A stretch of 64,000 nucleotides of DNA from Desulfosporosinus meridiei DSM 13257 (GTDB taxonomy: Bacteria; Bacillota; Desulfitobacteriia; Desulfitobacteriales; Desulfitobacteriaceae). Location of the stretch: contig NC_018515.1 in assembly GCF_000231385.2 (NCBI RefSeq), forward strand, positions 1,632,501-1,696,500, given 5' to 3'. Shown here piece after piece: positions 47,620-55,823 of the stretch (the first letter of the stretch is position 1; each line of letters starts with the position of its first letter). The position numbers and the translations under genes are program-made. A model generated the notes under the pieces. The model was not told the DNA's origin, ran no database searches, and was given only the letters and a program-made list of their open reading frames with translations.

Positions 47620-48258
47620 ATGGGACGATTTATCTCGGCAGCCGTTCTGCGGGATATGGCCAAATTAGGGAAAAATATCGTTTTAGAAGAAGACAGTGTC
47701 CTAACCCCATCCGCCAAGGATCTTGCTAAAGAACTGGGAATTACCATTAGCAAAGGCAGAGAAGAAATTATCGGCCACAATGTTGTAGGGCAAGCAGGCG
47801 TACAACTCATCAATTCACAGTCTCGTACTACAGACACCAAGGATGCGGACTTAAAACAGGCCGTACAGAAAATTTTGGGAGAGGTTCTTAAACCTGCTTG
47901 TGCAAACCCGAAAGCGACCCATGTCAAAGGAGAAAAAGTCGTAATCCAACCGTTTCTAGAAGCTCCTCCCGGACAAAAAGTAGGTCTGGTAGACGTGATT
48001 GACTCCCGGGTGGGCAATCTGGCCTCAGGTTTCATGACCTTTGATCATTCTCAACTCCCTTGGTTTTTAAACTACGATGAAGTCGATTACGTCATCGAAG
48101 GAGAATTCGTTCTTGAAGTAGAAGGCCAAGTCTTCCGAGCTAAGCCAGGAGATGTGGTGTACATTCCTAAGGGAAGTCAGGTCATCTTTTCCTCGCCAAC
48201 GTTTTGTAAAGTATTCTATTGTACCTATCCGGCTAACTGGGCTGATTTTTGCGATTAA
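47620..48258 (+). CDS. eutQ: EutQ-like cupin protein
   Basis: A 212-residue protein. The C-terminal 120 residues are a cupin (MTFDHSQLPWFLNYDEVDYVIEGEF, KPGDVVYIPKGSQV), similar to EutQ, which has acetate kinase activity in Salmonella. The N-terminal part has SVLTPSAKDLAKELGITI, the module shared with EutT and the flavoprotein, and a helix DADLKQAVQKILGEVL like an encapsulation peptide. The gap 47389-47619 before it holds only degenerate repeats. AGGAGG upstream. Confidence 0.88.
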   Translation: MGRFISAAVLRDMAKLGKNIVLEEDSVLTPSAKDLAKELGITISKGREEIIGHNVVGQAGVQLINSQSRTTDTKDADLKQAVQKILGEVLKPACANPKATHVKGEKVVIQPFLEAPPGQKVGLVDVIDSRVGNLASGFMTFDHSQLPWFLNYDEVDYVIEGEFVLEVEGQVFRAKPGDVVYIPKGSQVIFSSPTFCKVFYCTYPANWADFCD

Positions 48259-48288
48259 GGACATTATGTCAGATTGGGGGAGTGTTCA

Positions 48289-49653
48289 ATGATTTTAAAG
48301 GCAAAGGTTTACAATAAAATTTTTGCGTTCCAGAGTCTTAAAGAGGTTATGTCGAAAGCCAATGAAGAAAAATCTGGCGATGAATTAGTTGGGATTGCTG
48401 CTAAATCAGCATCTGAACGTGTTGCAGCCAAGCTGGTTCTCAGTAACCTTACTCTGGAGGATATTTATAATAACCCGGTCATTCCCTATGAAGAGGATGA
48501 AGTTACCCGAGCAATTTATGATGGTCTAAACCTTAGAATCTATCAAGAAATCAAAAGCTGGACGGTTGGCTATTTAAGAGAATATATCTTAGACCACAAA
48601 ACAACAGGAGAAAACCTGCTTCATATCAGCCGCGGACTGACAAGTGAAATGATCGCTGCAGTAGCTAAGTTAATGTCTACTATGGATTTGGTTTGTGGTT
48701 CTAAAAAGATGCGCGTTCAATCCCACTGTAATACCACACTCGGGATACCCGGAACCTTGGCTTTTCGATGTCAACCTAATCATCCGACAGACAGTGTCGA
48801 AGGGATGCTAGCTTCTCTAAAGGAAGGGTTAGCTTATGGTTCGGGGGATGCCGTGATTGGAATTAATCCCGTAGAAGACAATGTTGAGACAGTATCCCGT
48901 CTCTTAGATACAGTCAAGAACTTCATGATAAAATGGGAAATTCCAACTCAGAACTGTGTTTTGGCTCATGTGACAACACAAATGAAAGCAATCGAAAAAG
49001 GAGCTCCCGTTGATCTTGTATTTCAGAGTATAGCCGGAACTCAAAAGGCTAATGATGCCTTTGGCGTTAGCTCTGCAATTCTAGATGAGGCTTTTGCTTT
49101 GGCGCAGCGTAAGGGATCGGCCACCGGCCCAAATCTTATGTATTTTGAAACCGGACAAGGTTCTGAGGTTTCACTTGATGCTCATTTAGGTGTCGATATG
49201 ATGACCTTAGAAGCCAGAACCTATGGATTTGCCCGGGGCTATCGTCCATTCATGACCAATAACGTTTCCGGATTTATAGGACCTGAGACCATTTATTCAG
49301 GTCGTGAAGTAATCCGAGCCGACTTAGAAGATTTATTTATGGGTAAGCTGCACGGATTGCCCATGGGAATTGCACCCTGTTATACAAACCATATGAAAGC
49401 AGACCAAAATGATCAGGAAATGGGAACCCTCCTTTGTGCAATGGCTGGTTCAAACTTCTTTATGGGAGTTCCCGGCGGCGACGATGTTATGTTGAGTTAT
49501 CAGGATACAAGTTACCATGATGATGCAAGTACCCGCGAAATCTTAGGGTTACGACCGCTTCCTGAGTTTGAGCAGTGGCTGGAGAAAATGGGAATTTTAG
49601 AGAACGGCAAACTTACTGAGAGAGCCGGAGACCCATCCATATTTGATAAATAG
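48289..49653 (+). CDS. eutB: Ethanolamine ammonia-lyase large subunit EutB
   Basis: A 454-residue TIM-barrel subunit that, with adenosylcobalamin, splits ethanolamine into acetaldehyde and ammonia. VVP-type motifs seen include LHISRGLTSEMIAAVAKLMS, MRVQSHCNTTLGIPGTLAFRCQPNHP, FETGQGSEVSLDAH and MKADQNDQEMGTLLCAMAG. Salmonella EutB is 453 residues, so it is complete. ATG at 48289 has GGGGGAG before it. Codon use is AT-richer than in the shell block. Stop codon TAG. Confidence 0.96.
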   Translation: MILKAKVYNKIFAFQSLKEVMSKANEEKSGDELVGIAAKSASERVAAKLVLSNLTLEDIYNNPVIPYEEDEVTRAIYDGLNLRIYQEIKSWTVGYLREYILDHKTTGENLLHISRGLTSEMIAAVAKLMSTMDLVCGSKKMRVQSHCNTTLGIPGTLAFRCQPNHPTDSVEGMLASLKEGLAYGSGDAVIGINPVEDNVETVSRLLDTVKNFMIKWEIPTQNCVLAHVTTQMKAIEKGAPVDLVFQSIAGTQKANDAFGVSSAILDEAFALAQRKGSATGPNLMYFETGQGSEVSLDAHLGVDMMTLEARTYGFARGYRPFMTNNVSGFIGPETIYSGREVIRADLEDLFMGKLHGLPMGIAPCYTNHMKADQNDQEMGTLLCAMAGSNFFMGVPGGDDVMLSYQDTSYHDDASTREILGLRPLPEFEQWLEKMGILENGKLTERAGDPSIFDK

Positions 49654-49666
49654 GGAGGCGAATCAG

Positions 49667-50575
49667 GTGGGAGTCGAGAACAACGAATTAGAGAAAGTTA
49701 TTATCCAAAGTGTAATGGAAGAACTGGCTAAGAAAGGGCTGCTTTCACAAAAAGGGAAAGACCATATGATGTCAGCAGCAATGATGGATACACCTATCGT
49801 CCCTAACCTGCAATCTGAGGAGATGGTTACCTTTCCTCCCCAAGAAGAAATGCAAATTACCAATCCCTTTAATGCAGACGCAGTAAGGGCTATGAAAAAG
49901 CTGACCCCGGCTCGGATTGGAATTGGCAGAGCCGGAACACGCCCAAAAACAATGTCATTGTTGCGGTTTCTGGCAGATCATGCCGTCGCTCAGGATGCAG
50001 TATTCCTCGACGTTTCTGAGGAGTTTCTCCAACGGATGAACATGATGTCTGTCCAAAGTGCCGCTGCCAGTAAGGATGAGTTTCTCCAACGGCCCGAGTT
50101 AGGACGCCGTTTATCGGAAGAGGCAGCCAGATCAATTGCAGAAAAATGTGAGAAAAATGTCCAAGTTGAGATCTTAATCGTCGATGGTTTAAGTTCAAGT
50201 GCCATCGAGGCTAATATCCCGGATTTATTGCCTGCCTTGATGCAAGGGTTAAAATCGTCAGGCATCAAAGTTGGGGCACCCTTTTTCATCAAAAACGGCA
50301 GGGTATGGGTACAAGACCATGTTGCTTCAATTGTCAATTGTGATGTGGTCATCTCTTTGATAGGAGAGCGTCCGGGGCTGGGAACAGCTGAGAGCCTCAG
50401 TGCCTACATGATCTATCGACCTGATGAAAACACAGTAGAAGCAGATCGCACCGTTATTTCGAATATTCATAAGGGCGGCATCCCTCCCGCTGAGGCAGGT
50501 GCACATCTGACCGACGTTATTAAACAGATTCTTTCTGCCAAAGCAAGTGGCGTTAAACTAAACCAGCAGAAATAA
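49667..50575 (+). CDS. eutC: Ethanolamine ammonia-lyase small subunit EutC
   Basis: A 302-residue cobalamin-contacting subunit. The motifs TPARIGIGRAGTRPKTMSLLRFLADHA and LIGERPGLGTAESLSAYM match EutC. The first 35 residues (ELEKVIIQSVMEELAKKGLL) form an amphipathic helix like the EutC encapsulation sequence. GTG at 49667 is chosen because GGGAGG precedes it by 8 bases; it lies 13 bases after the eutB stop. Confidence 0.95.
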   Translation: MGVENNELEKVIIQSVMEELAKKGLLSQKGKDHMMSAAMMDTPIVPNLQSEEMVTFPPQEEMQITNPFNADAVRAMKKLTPARIGIGRAGTRPKTMSLLRFLADHAVAQDAVFLDVSEEFLQRMNMMSVQSAAASKDEFLQRPELGRRLSEEAARSIAEKCEKNVQVEILIVDGLSSSAIEANIPDLLPALMQGLKSSGIKVGAPFFIKNGRVWVQDHVASIVNCDVVISLIGERPGLGTAESLSAYMIYRPDENTVEADRTVISNIHKGGIPPAEAGAHLTDVIKQILSAKASGVKLNQQK

Positions 50576-50588
50576 GGGTGGTGATAAA

Positions 50589-52046
50589 ATGCCCCAGTCG
50601 AATAATCAAAGGATCACGAGCGTGGGCATTGACATTGGAACCACAACTACCCAACTGGTGATTAGTCAATTAACCATTGAAAACACTGCTTCGGGCAGCT
50701 TAGTTCCTCATGTAGAAATTACGGATAAAGAAGTCATTCATCGCAGTCAGATTTATTTCACTCCCCTTATAGACCGTGACTTGGTAAATGCTGTTGCAAT
50801 CTCTAAGATTTTGGAGAGTGAATATAAGGCAGCAGGGCTTAGCCCTGAGATGATTGACACCGGTGCGGTGATTATTACTGGAGAAACTGCAAAGAAGGAA
50901 AACGCTAAAGCTATCATTGATGCTTTGGCCGGATTTGCAGGCGACTTTGTCGTAGCAACTGCAGGCGCCAATTTAGAGGCGATCTTTGCGGGTAAAGGTT
51001 CGGGAGCCGCTTTATATTCCGCCGAGAGACATCAAGTTGTTGTCAATATCGATGTAGGTGGCGGAACCTCCAATTATGCTACGTTTTTTGAAGGCAAGGC
51101 CGTGGATTCTTCCTGCATAAATGTTGGTGGACACTTAATCGAGTTTGAACGTCATGGAGATCGCATAACTTATATTTCTGAGCCGGCAAAGATCGCTTTA
51201 CAGATTACTGGACAAAGATTGCAGGTAGGGGAGCGGGTAACTCTTCCTCAGCTTCGTCCCGTTGTCCAAGCAATGGCGGCAAGTGTTGTTGAAGTTTTAA
51301 AAACACCTTTACACTCTGATTTAACCCAAAAACTGCTGATGACTCCTCCATTGCAGTTAGGGCACCCAATTCGAAAAGTGATGATTTCCGGTGGGGTTGC
51401 AGATTATGTTTATGCTGAGAATCAACCAACGACAATGGCAGAAGTGACTGCCTTTGGAGATTTCGGGCCTCTTCTGGGCTGGGAACTTAAAGCGAGCCTG
51501 AAGAGCGCAGAATTCATATTAGAAAAGCCTAATGAAACTGTTAGAGCAACCGTCATTGGCACAGGAACACAGTCGGTTAATTTAAGTGGCAGTACGATTC
51601 ATCTTCAGGAAACTACTTTGCCGCTGCGTAATGTAATGGTTGTTTCTCCATTTTCAGCGATAATTCCCGAGACACCCCTGAAGATAGCAGAAGTTATCAG
51701 GAACGAGATTATCAGACTTCAGGTGGATCACTCGGAGAGTGTAGTAGCCATAGCTATGAAAGGCCCTCGAACCATGTCTTTCTCTGACATTAATAGCTTG
51801 GCTCAAGGTCTGCTTTTAGGTTTACAGGATTATATAGTTAAGGATAAACCTTTAATTCTTGTTATAGAGGCTGACTGCGGGAAAGTTTTGGGGCAGTGTA
51901 TCAATGCTTCAGCAAATCGAGTTTTAGAGGTCATTTGTATTGATCAGATTGAAGTGGATAATTGTGATTATATCGATATTGGAAAGCCTCTGATGGGTGG
52001 CAGAGTTGTGCCGGTGGTCCTAAAGACCTTAGTATTTAATCGTTAA
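50589..52046 (+). CDS. eutA: Ethanolamine ammonia-lyase reactivase EutA
   Basis: A 485-residue ASKHA-fold protein that swaps damaged cobalamin out of EutBC. VGIDIGTTTTQLVISQLTI is its N-terminal phosphate-binding motif, and VNIDVGGGTSNYATFFEGKAVDSSCINVGGHLIEF is typical. It follows eutC by 13 bases. Salmonella EutA is 467 residues. End of the BMC operon. Confidence 0.95.
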   Translation: MPQSNNQRITSVGIDIGTTTTQLVISQLTIENTASGSLVPHVEITDKEVIHRSQIYFTPLIDRDLVNAVAISKILESEYKAAGLSPEMIDTGAVIITGETAKKENAKAIIDALAGFAGDFVVATAGANLEAIFAGKGSGAALYSAERHQVVVNIDVGGGTSNYATFFEGKAVDSSCINVGGHLIEFERHGDRITYISEPAKIALQITGQRLQVGERVTLPQLRPVVQAMAASVVEVLKTPLHSDLTQKLLMTPPLQLGHPIRKVMISGGVADYVYAENQPTTMAEVTAFGDFGPLLGWELKASLKSAEFILEKPNETVRATVIGTGTQSVNLSGSTIHLQETTLPLRNVMVVSPFSAIIPETPLKIAEVIRNEIIRLQVDHSESVVAIAMKGPRTMSFSDINSLAQGLLLGLQDYIVKDKPLILVIEADCGKVLGQCINASANRVLEVICIDQIEVDNCDYIDIGKPLMGGRVVPVVLKTLVFNR

Positions 52047-52344
52047 TTTCTTACGAAGATGAACTGCATTTTCATCCCACCCTCTGAACGGCAGGTTCTT
52101 GAAGTTTACATTAGCTCGTAGGTAATGAGATTAACTGGATTTGCGACTGGAGGAAAGCACTTTTTCAGTTGCTTTATCATTAATTTCTTTGTAATTAACC
52201 ATTATAAAAAAGGATTTTTACTAATCTTTGACGAAATAATTGGAAAATTAGTAACTAAATATTCATAGTATCTAATAGACTTTAAATTATTTTATTAATA
52301 TGTTTAATAAACCCGAAGAAACCTCTGATGGAAGGATGAGTTCA

Positions 52345-53619
52345 ATGCTCCAAACATTAGATTCTAACCTTCTAGATCCTAATTATTTGGAAGAAAGCTT
52401 AGGCAGCTTTCAAAACGCAACCGGACTACATATCGAGGCAATTAATAACCAAGGAGTCACAGTATCTTTGCTAGGGAATATCGAACGGAGTGAATTCTGC
52501 CGTTACATCCGCTCCCAGCCTGAAGGGGAAAGAAAATGTCAGGACTCGTATAAGCGTGCTAATTTTGAAGCTGCCAAGTGGGAAGAACCCTATTTCTTTC
52601 GTTGTCATGCCGGGCTAGTTATCTGGGCTGTTCCCATTATGATTCAGGGAGTTTCTCGAGGAAGTATTATTTGTGGGCAAGTTCTTATGTGGGAACCCGA
52701 CCATTTTTTCTATCAGGAGTTAAAGAAACTTAATGCGGGAATAGAGAATTTTGAGCGGCTAAAAAATATGGCTTGTAAACTTGAAGTTGTTTCTCCGCAG
52801 CGCTCACAAGCTGCTGCGGATATGCTATTTGTGGTTGTAAACCATATGATTAAACGCAATATTAATAGCTTGGAAGAAATTAATGCTACTCGATTGCAAC
52901 AGCAACAAATTCGCCATGAAATAGAGGAACGGAAAAAAAAGAATTTACGGGAACTTAGCGAGTATGATGATTATTTGAAAAAGGAACGGAAGTTCTTGCG
53001 CTACATCCGTCTCGGCGATAGAACAAGAGCGAATCAAACTTTGCAAAGTCTTTTGACAGACCTTCAATCAAAAACGTTAGGAGATCTTGAAACGATTAAG
53101 GTCAGGATTATAGAATTAGCGACATTGACCTCAAGAGCTGCCGTTGAAGGCGGCGCAAATGCTGAGCGAATTATGAAACTGCTCAAAGATTTCAATAAAG
53201 AAATGGAAGGATTTGAACGAGTCGAAAAGTACTTCTATACAATTCAACGGATTGTGGAGACTTTTTTGGAGAGTATTTTCACTTTAGCAGATAAGAAGCA
53301 TATTGCCATAGTCAAGAATGCTCGGGATTTTATCATGGAGAATTATGCCTTGCCTCTTACCGTTAACGATGTTGCTCAGCACCTTTTTATCAGTCCTTCC
53401 CATCTTTCAAGACTGTTTCGTGAAGAGTTAGACTGTACAATTAATGACTATTTAACAAGAGTCAGAGTAGAGCAAGCAGTTGACATAATGAAGAAACCAG
53501 AATTTAGTGTTGCTCAAGTCTCAAAAGCTGTAGGGTTTCAAAACCAAAGCTATTTTTCGAAAGTCTTTAGGAAATATATTGGGGTTACTCCCTTAACTTA
53601 TAAAAACAGCTTGTATTAG
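52345..53619 (+). CDS. PocR-domain AraC family regulator
   Basis: A 424-residue regulator. Residues about 15-190 are a PocR ligand-binding domain (QNATGLHIEAINNQGVTVS, SEFCRYIRSQPEGERKCQDSY, CHAGLVIWAVPIM). The C-terminal 100 residues are two helix-turn-helices of AraC type (FIMENYALPLTVNDVAQHLFISPSHLSRLFREELDC, VARV...VGFQNQSYFSKVFRKYIGVTP). PocR-type proteins often control propanediol/BMC and corrinoid systems. ATG at 52345 is favoured by GGAAGG nine bases before; 52300 lacks a site. The 298-base gap before it holds no gene. Confidence 0.85.
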   Translation: MLQTLDSNLLDPNYLEESLGSFQNATGLHIEAINNQGVTVSLLGNIERSEFCRYIRSQPEGERKCQDSYKRANFEAAKWEEPYFFRCHAGLVIWAVPIMIQGVSRGSIICGQVLMWEPDHFFYQELKKLNAGIENFERLKNMACKLEVVSPQRSQAAADMLFVVVNHMIKRNINSLEEINATRLQQQQIRHEIEERKKKNLRELSEYDDYLKKERKFLRYIRLGDRTRANQTLQSLLTDLQSKTLGDLETIKVRIIELATLTSRAAVEGGANAERIMKLLKDFNKEMEGFERVEKYFYTIQRIVETFLESIFTLADKKHIAIVKNARDFIMENYALPLTVNDVAQHLFISPSHLSRLFREELDCTINDYLTRVRVEQAVDIMKKPEFSVAQVSKAVGFQNQSYFSKVFRKYIGVTPLTYKNSLY

Positions 53620-53632
53620 AAGGTGAGTAGTT

Positions 53633-54286
53633 GTGCTATTTCAAGCAATCATCAAATCCATAGCCACTGGAGATGCCGAACAAAGCATGGCCTTGACCCA
53701 ACGAGCTTTAGCACAGGGTTTTTCTGCTGAGTCAGTTTTAGAAAAGGGCTTAATCGCTGGAATGGATCGTGTAGCTGAAAAGTTCCGCAAGCAGCGGGTA
53801 ATGGTTCCTGAAGTCCTCATGGCATCTCGGGCAATGCATGCTGGTTTAAGCCTTGTCGAGCCATTGCTTGAAAGTACTAAGAAGATTTGTACCGGAAAAA
53901 TTGTTATGGGCACTGTCTCCGGAGATCTCCATGATATCGGGTTAAGCTTAGTAAAAATGCTGGTTATGTCCACGGGCACCGAGATTATTAATTTAGGAGT
54001 AGATGTTACTCCGAAAAAGTTTGCAGCGGTGGTAAAAAAAGAAAAACCTCACATATTAATGATGTCGGCCTTGCTAACGACCACAATGTCAGTAATGAAG
54101 GAAGTTATTGACGAATTAGAGTCATTAGGAATTCGCAAAAACCTCATTATCATTGTCGGAGGTGCACCTATTGATGCAGGCTTTGCCAAGCGAATAGGTG
54201 CTGATTATTACTTTGAGGATGCATTTGAAGTGCGAGGATTCTTGGAGGACAACCTGACCAAATTAATCTCCAAAAAATTGAAATAA
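53633..54286 (+). CDS. Corrinoid protein (MttC/MtbC-like)
   Basis: A 217-residue methyl-carrier protein with the same two-domain layout as MttC. The cobalt-ligating His is in SGDLHDIGLSLV. It lies 13 bp after the PocR gene, and no methyltransferase is adjacent, which is unusual. GTG start with AGGTGAG upstream. A terminator follows (54302-54337), so it pairs with the regulator. It may sense or carry methyl groups. Confidence 0.88.
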   Translation: MLFQAIIKSIATGDAEQSMALTQRALAQGFSAESVLEKGLIAGMDRVAEKFRKQRVMVPEVLMASRAMHAGLSLVEPLLESTKKICTGKIVMGTVSGDLHDIGLSLVKMLVMSTGTEIINLGVDVTPKKFAAVVKKEKPHILMMSALLTTTMSVMKEVIDELESLGIRKNLIIIVGGAPIDAGFAKRIGADYYFEDAFEVRGFLEDNLTKLISKKLK

Positions 54287-54301
54287 GAACAAAGACGTTA
54301 G

Positions 54302-54337
54302 AGGTAGATAATTTACTTAGTGAATTATCTACCTTTT
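54302..54337 (+). terminator. Terminator after the PocR-corrinoid pair
   Basis: AGGTAGATAATT/AATTATCTACCT stem followed by TTTT. Confidence 0.85.
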
Positions 54338-54561
54338 AACGTACTAGGAGCACAGTATCCGAGACAGGCGTTATGATTATGTTCGACAAAGAACATCAGT
54401 ATCTGCGGAATAGTGGGAATATTCAATTGGTAGTAATGCGTCAAAACGAGCAGGAATGTGTTAGTAAATAAAATTTTTTTAATGCTATGATTAATAATAG
54501 TAAGACCTTTCACTCAATTCTTTCAACGCAATCCAAGGGAATTTAAAATAGGAGGATTAAC

Positions 54562-55764
54562 ATGAATACAAGTAAGATGAGACTTCTTGATGCATTAAGT
54601 GTTAACCAAACGTTTTCCATGTTCACACAAAGCGAAGATCTCAAAAGAATCGCTGCTCATTTCTTTGAATCTATGGAATCGATCCTGATTCGAAATCAAA
54701 TTGTCGATGCGCTGAGAGATTACGATCTGGGGAAAGTTACTGAGGTTTACGAAATATTTGGCGGATATGTCAATCGAAGTTTCGGTATATATACTGAAAA
54801 GGACGGAAAGAGAAACGAATATTTTGTAAGAAAGTATAAATATGGAATTACAGAACCGGAAATTGTCTTTGAACATTTAATGATTGATTACTCTAAGGCT
54901 CACGGTTTAGATATTGCGGCTGGATTAATTCGTACGAAAGATGGTTTAACCTTCGTCAAAAAAACCGAGGGAGTCAATGAAAATGCCACAGATATTTTTT
55001 TCGCTGTATATGAGTTCTTAGCAGGAGAGGACTTATACACCTGGGATACTCCGAATCTAACGGATGAAGAGTATGCAAGTGCAGCTGAAGTACTGGCATC
55101 ATTCCACAATGCTGCCAAAGACTTTGATCCTCAAGGCCTAAAACGTGTAGAACCAAAGATTATGGATTTTCTTCCAACTCTCCCGGAAAAATATAAGTCA
55201 TTAGCGCAAAAAGATATGGATACTAAGTTCCATAGATATTACACCAGTAAACTTAACTCAATATTAGAGGTTATCGGAAGATCACAAATCTCAGAGGATT
55301 CACTAAAAGGAATGCCTTCAACACCATGCCATAATGACTTTCATGCCGGGAACTTGAAATATTTAAATAACAAGGTTGTAGGAATCTTTGATTTTGACTG
55401 GTCGAAGATTGATTATCGTCTCTTTGATGTTTGTCTGGCCTTGGACTATTGCTGCAGTTCATGGACGGATGAACAGGATGGAGTCTTGCTCCTTGATAAA
55501 TGTGTCATCTTTCTCAAGGCCTATCAACGCAAATTGATTGAATTAGGAGAACTTGAACCCCTTAATTCAGTAGAGCTTGAGAATTTTCCAACAATGATGG
55601 CTGCAGCTAACGTCTATTTGATTAACTGGGATGTCGTAGCCTATTATGCCGGAAAGAATTTAAATGAGTACGAGTATATTGCATATTTGCAACATCATGT
55701 CCGCCTAATGAATTGGATAGAAAACCACAAAGCTGAGATTGCCGACCTTGCAAAATCAATATAA
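54562..55764 (+). CDS. APH-family phosphotransferase (homoserine kinase type II-like)
   Basis: A 400-residue kinase-fold protein. HNDFHAGN in TPCHNDFHAGNLKYL and FDFDWSK (IFDFDWSKIDYR) are the catalytic and metal-binding motifs of APH-type kinases. The N-terminal lobe is GGYVNRSFGIYTEKDGK. Its substrate may be an amino alcohol, amino sugar or similar. It precedes a methyltransferase set by 59 bp, as the other kinase sits beside the pyl genes. ATG has AGGAGG upstream. Confidence 0.8.
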   Translation: MNTSKMRLLDALSVNQTFSMFTQSEDLKRIAAHFFESMESILIRNQIVDALRDYDLGKVTEVYEIFGGYVNRSFGIYTEKDGKRNEYFVRKYKYGITEPEIVFEHLMIDYSKAHGLDIAAGLIRTKDGLTFVKKTEGVNENATDIFFAVYEFLAGEDLYTWDTPNLTDEEYASAAEVLASFHNAAKDFDPQGLKRVEPKIMDFLPTLPEKYKSLAQKDMDTKFHRYYTSKLNSILEVIGRSQISEDSLKGMPSTPCHNDFHAGNLKYLNNKVVGIFDFDWSKIDYRLFDVCLALDYCCSSWTDEQDGVLLLDKCVIFLKAYQRKLIELGELEPLNSVELENFPTMMAAANVYLINWDVVAYYAGKNLNEYEYIAYLQHHVRLMNWIENHKAEIADLAKSI

Positions 55765-55823
55765 TGGCTTGCATCATAGTCAGGTTATTAAAGATTATTT
55801 AGAATTGGAAAGGGGACAGAATT

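Noticed and set aside
48274-49653. EutB starting at TTG 48274
   Set aside because: The ATG at 48289 is better placed relative to GGGGGAG and matches the EutB start.
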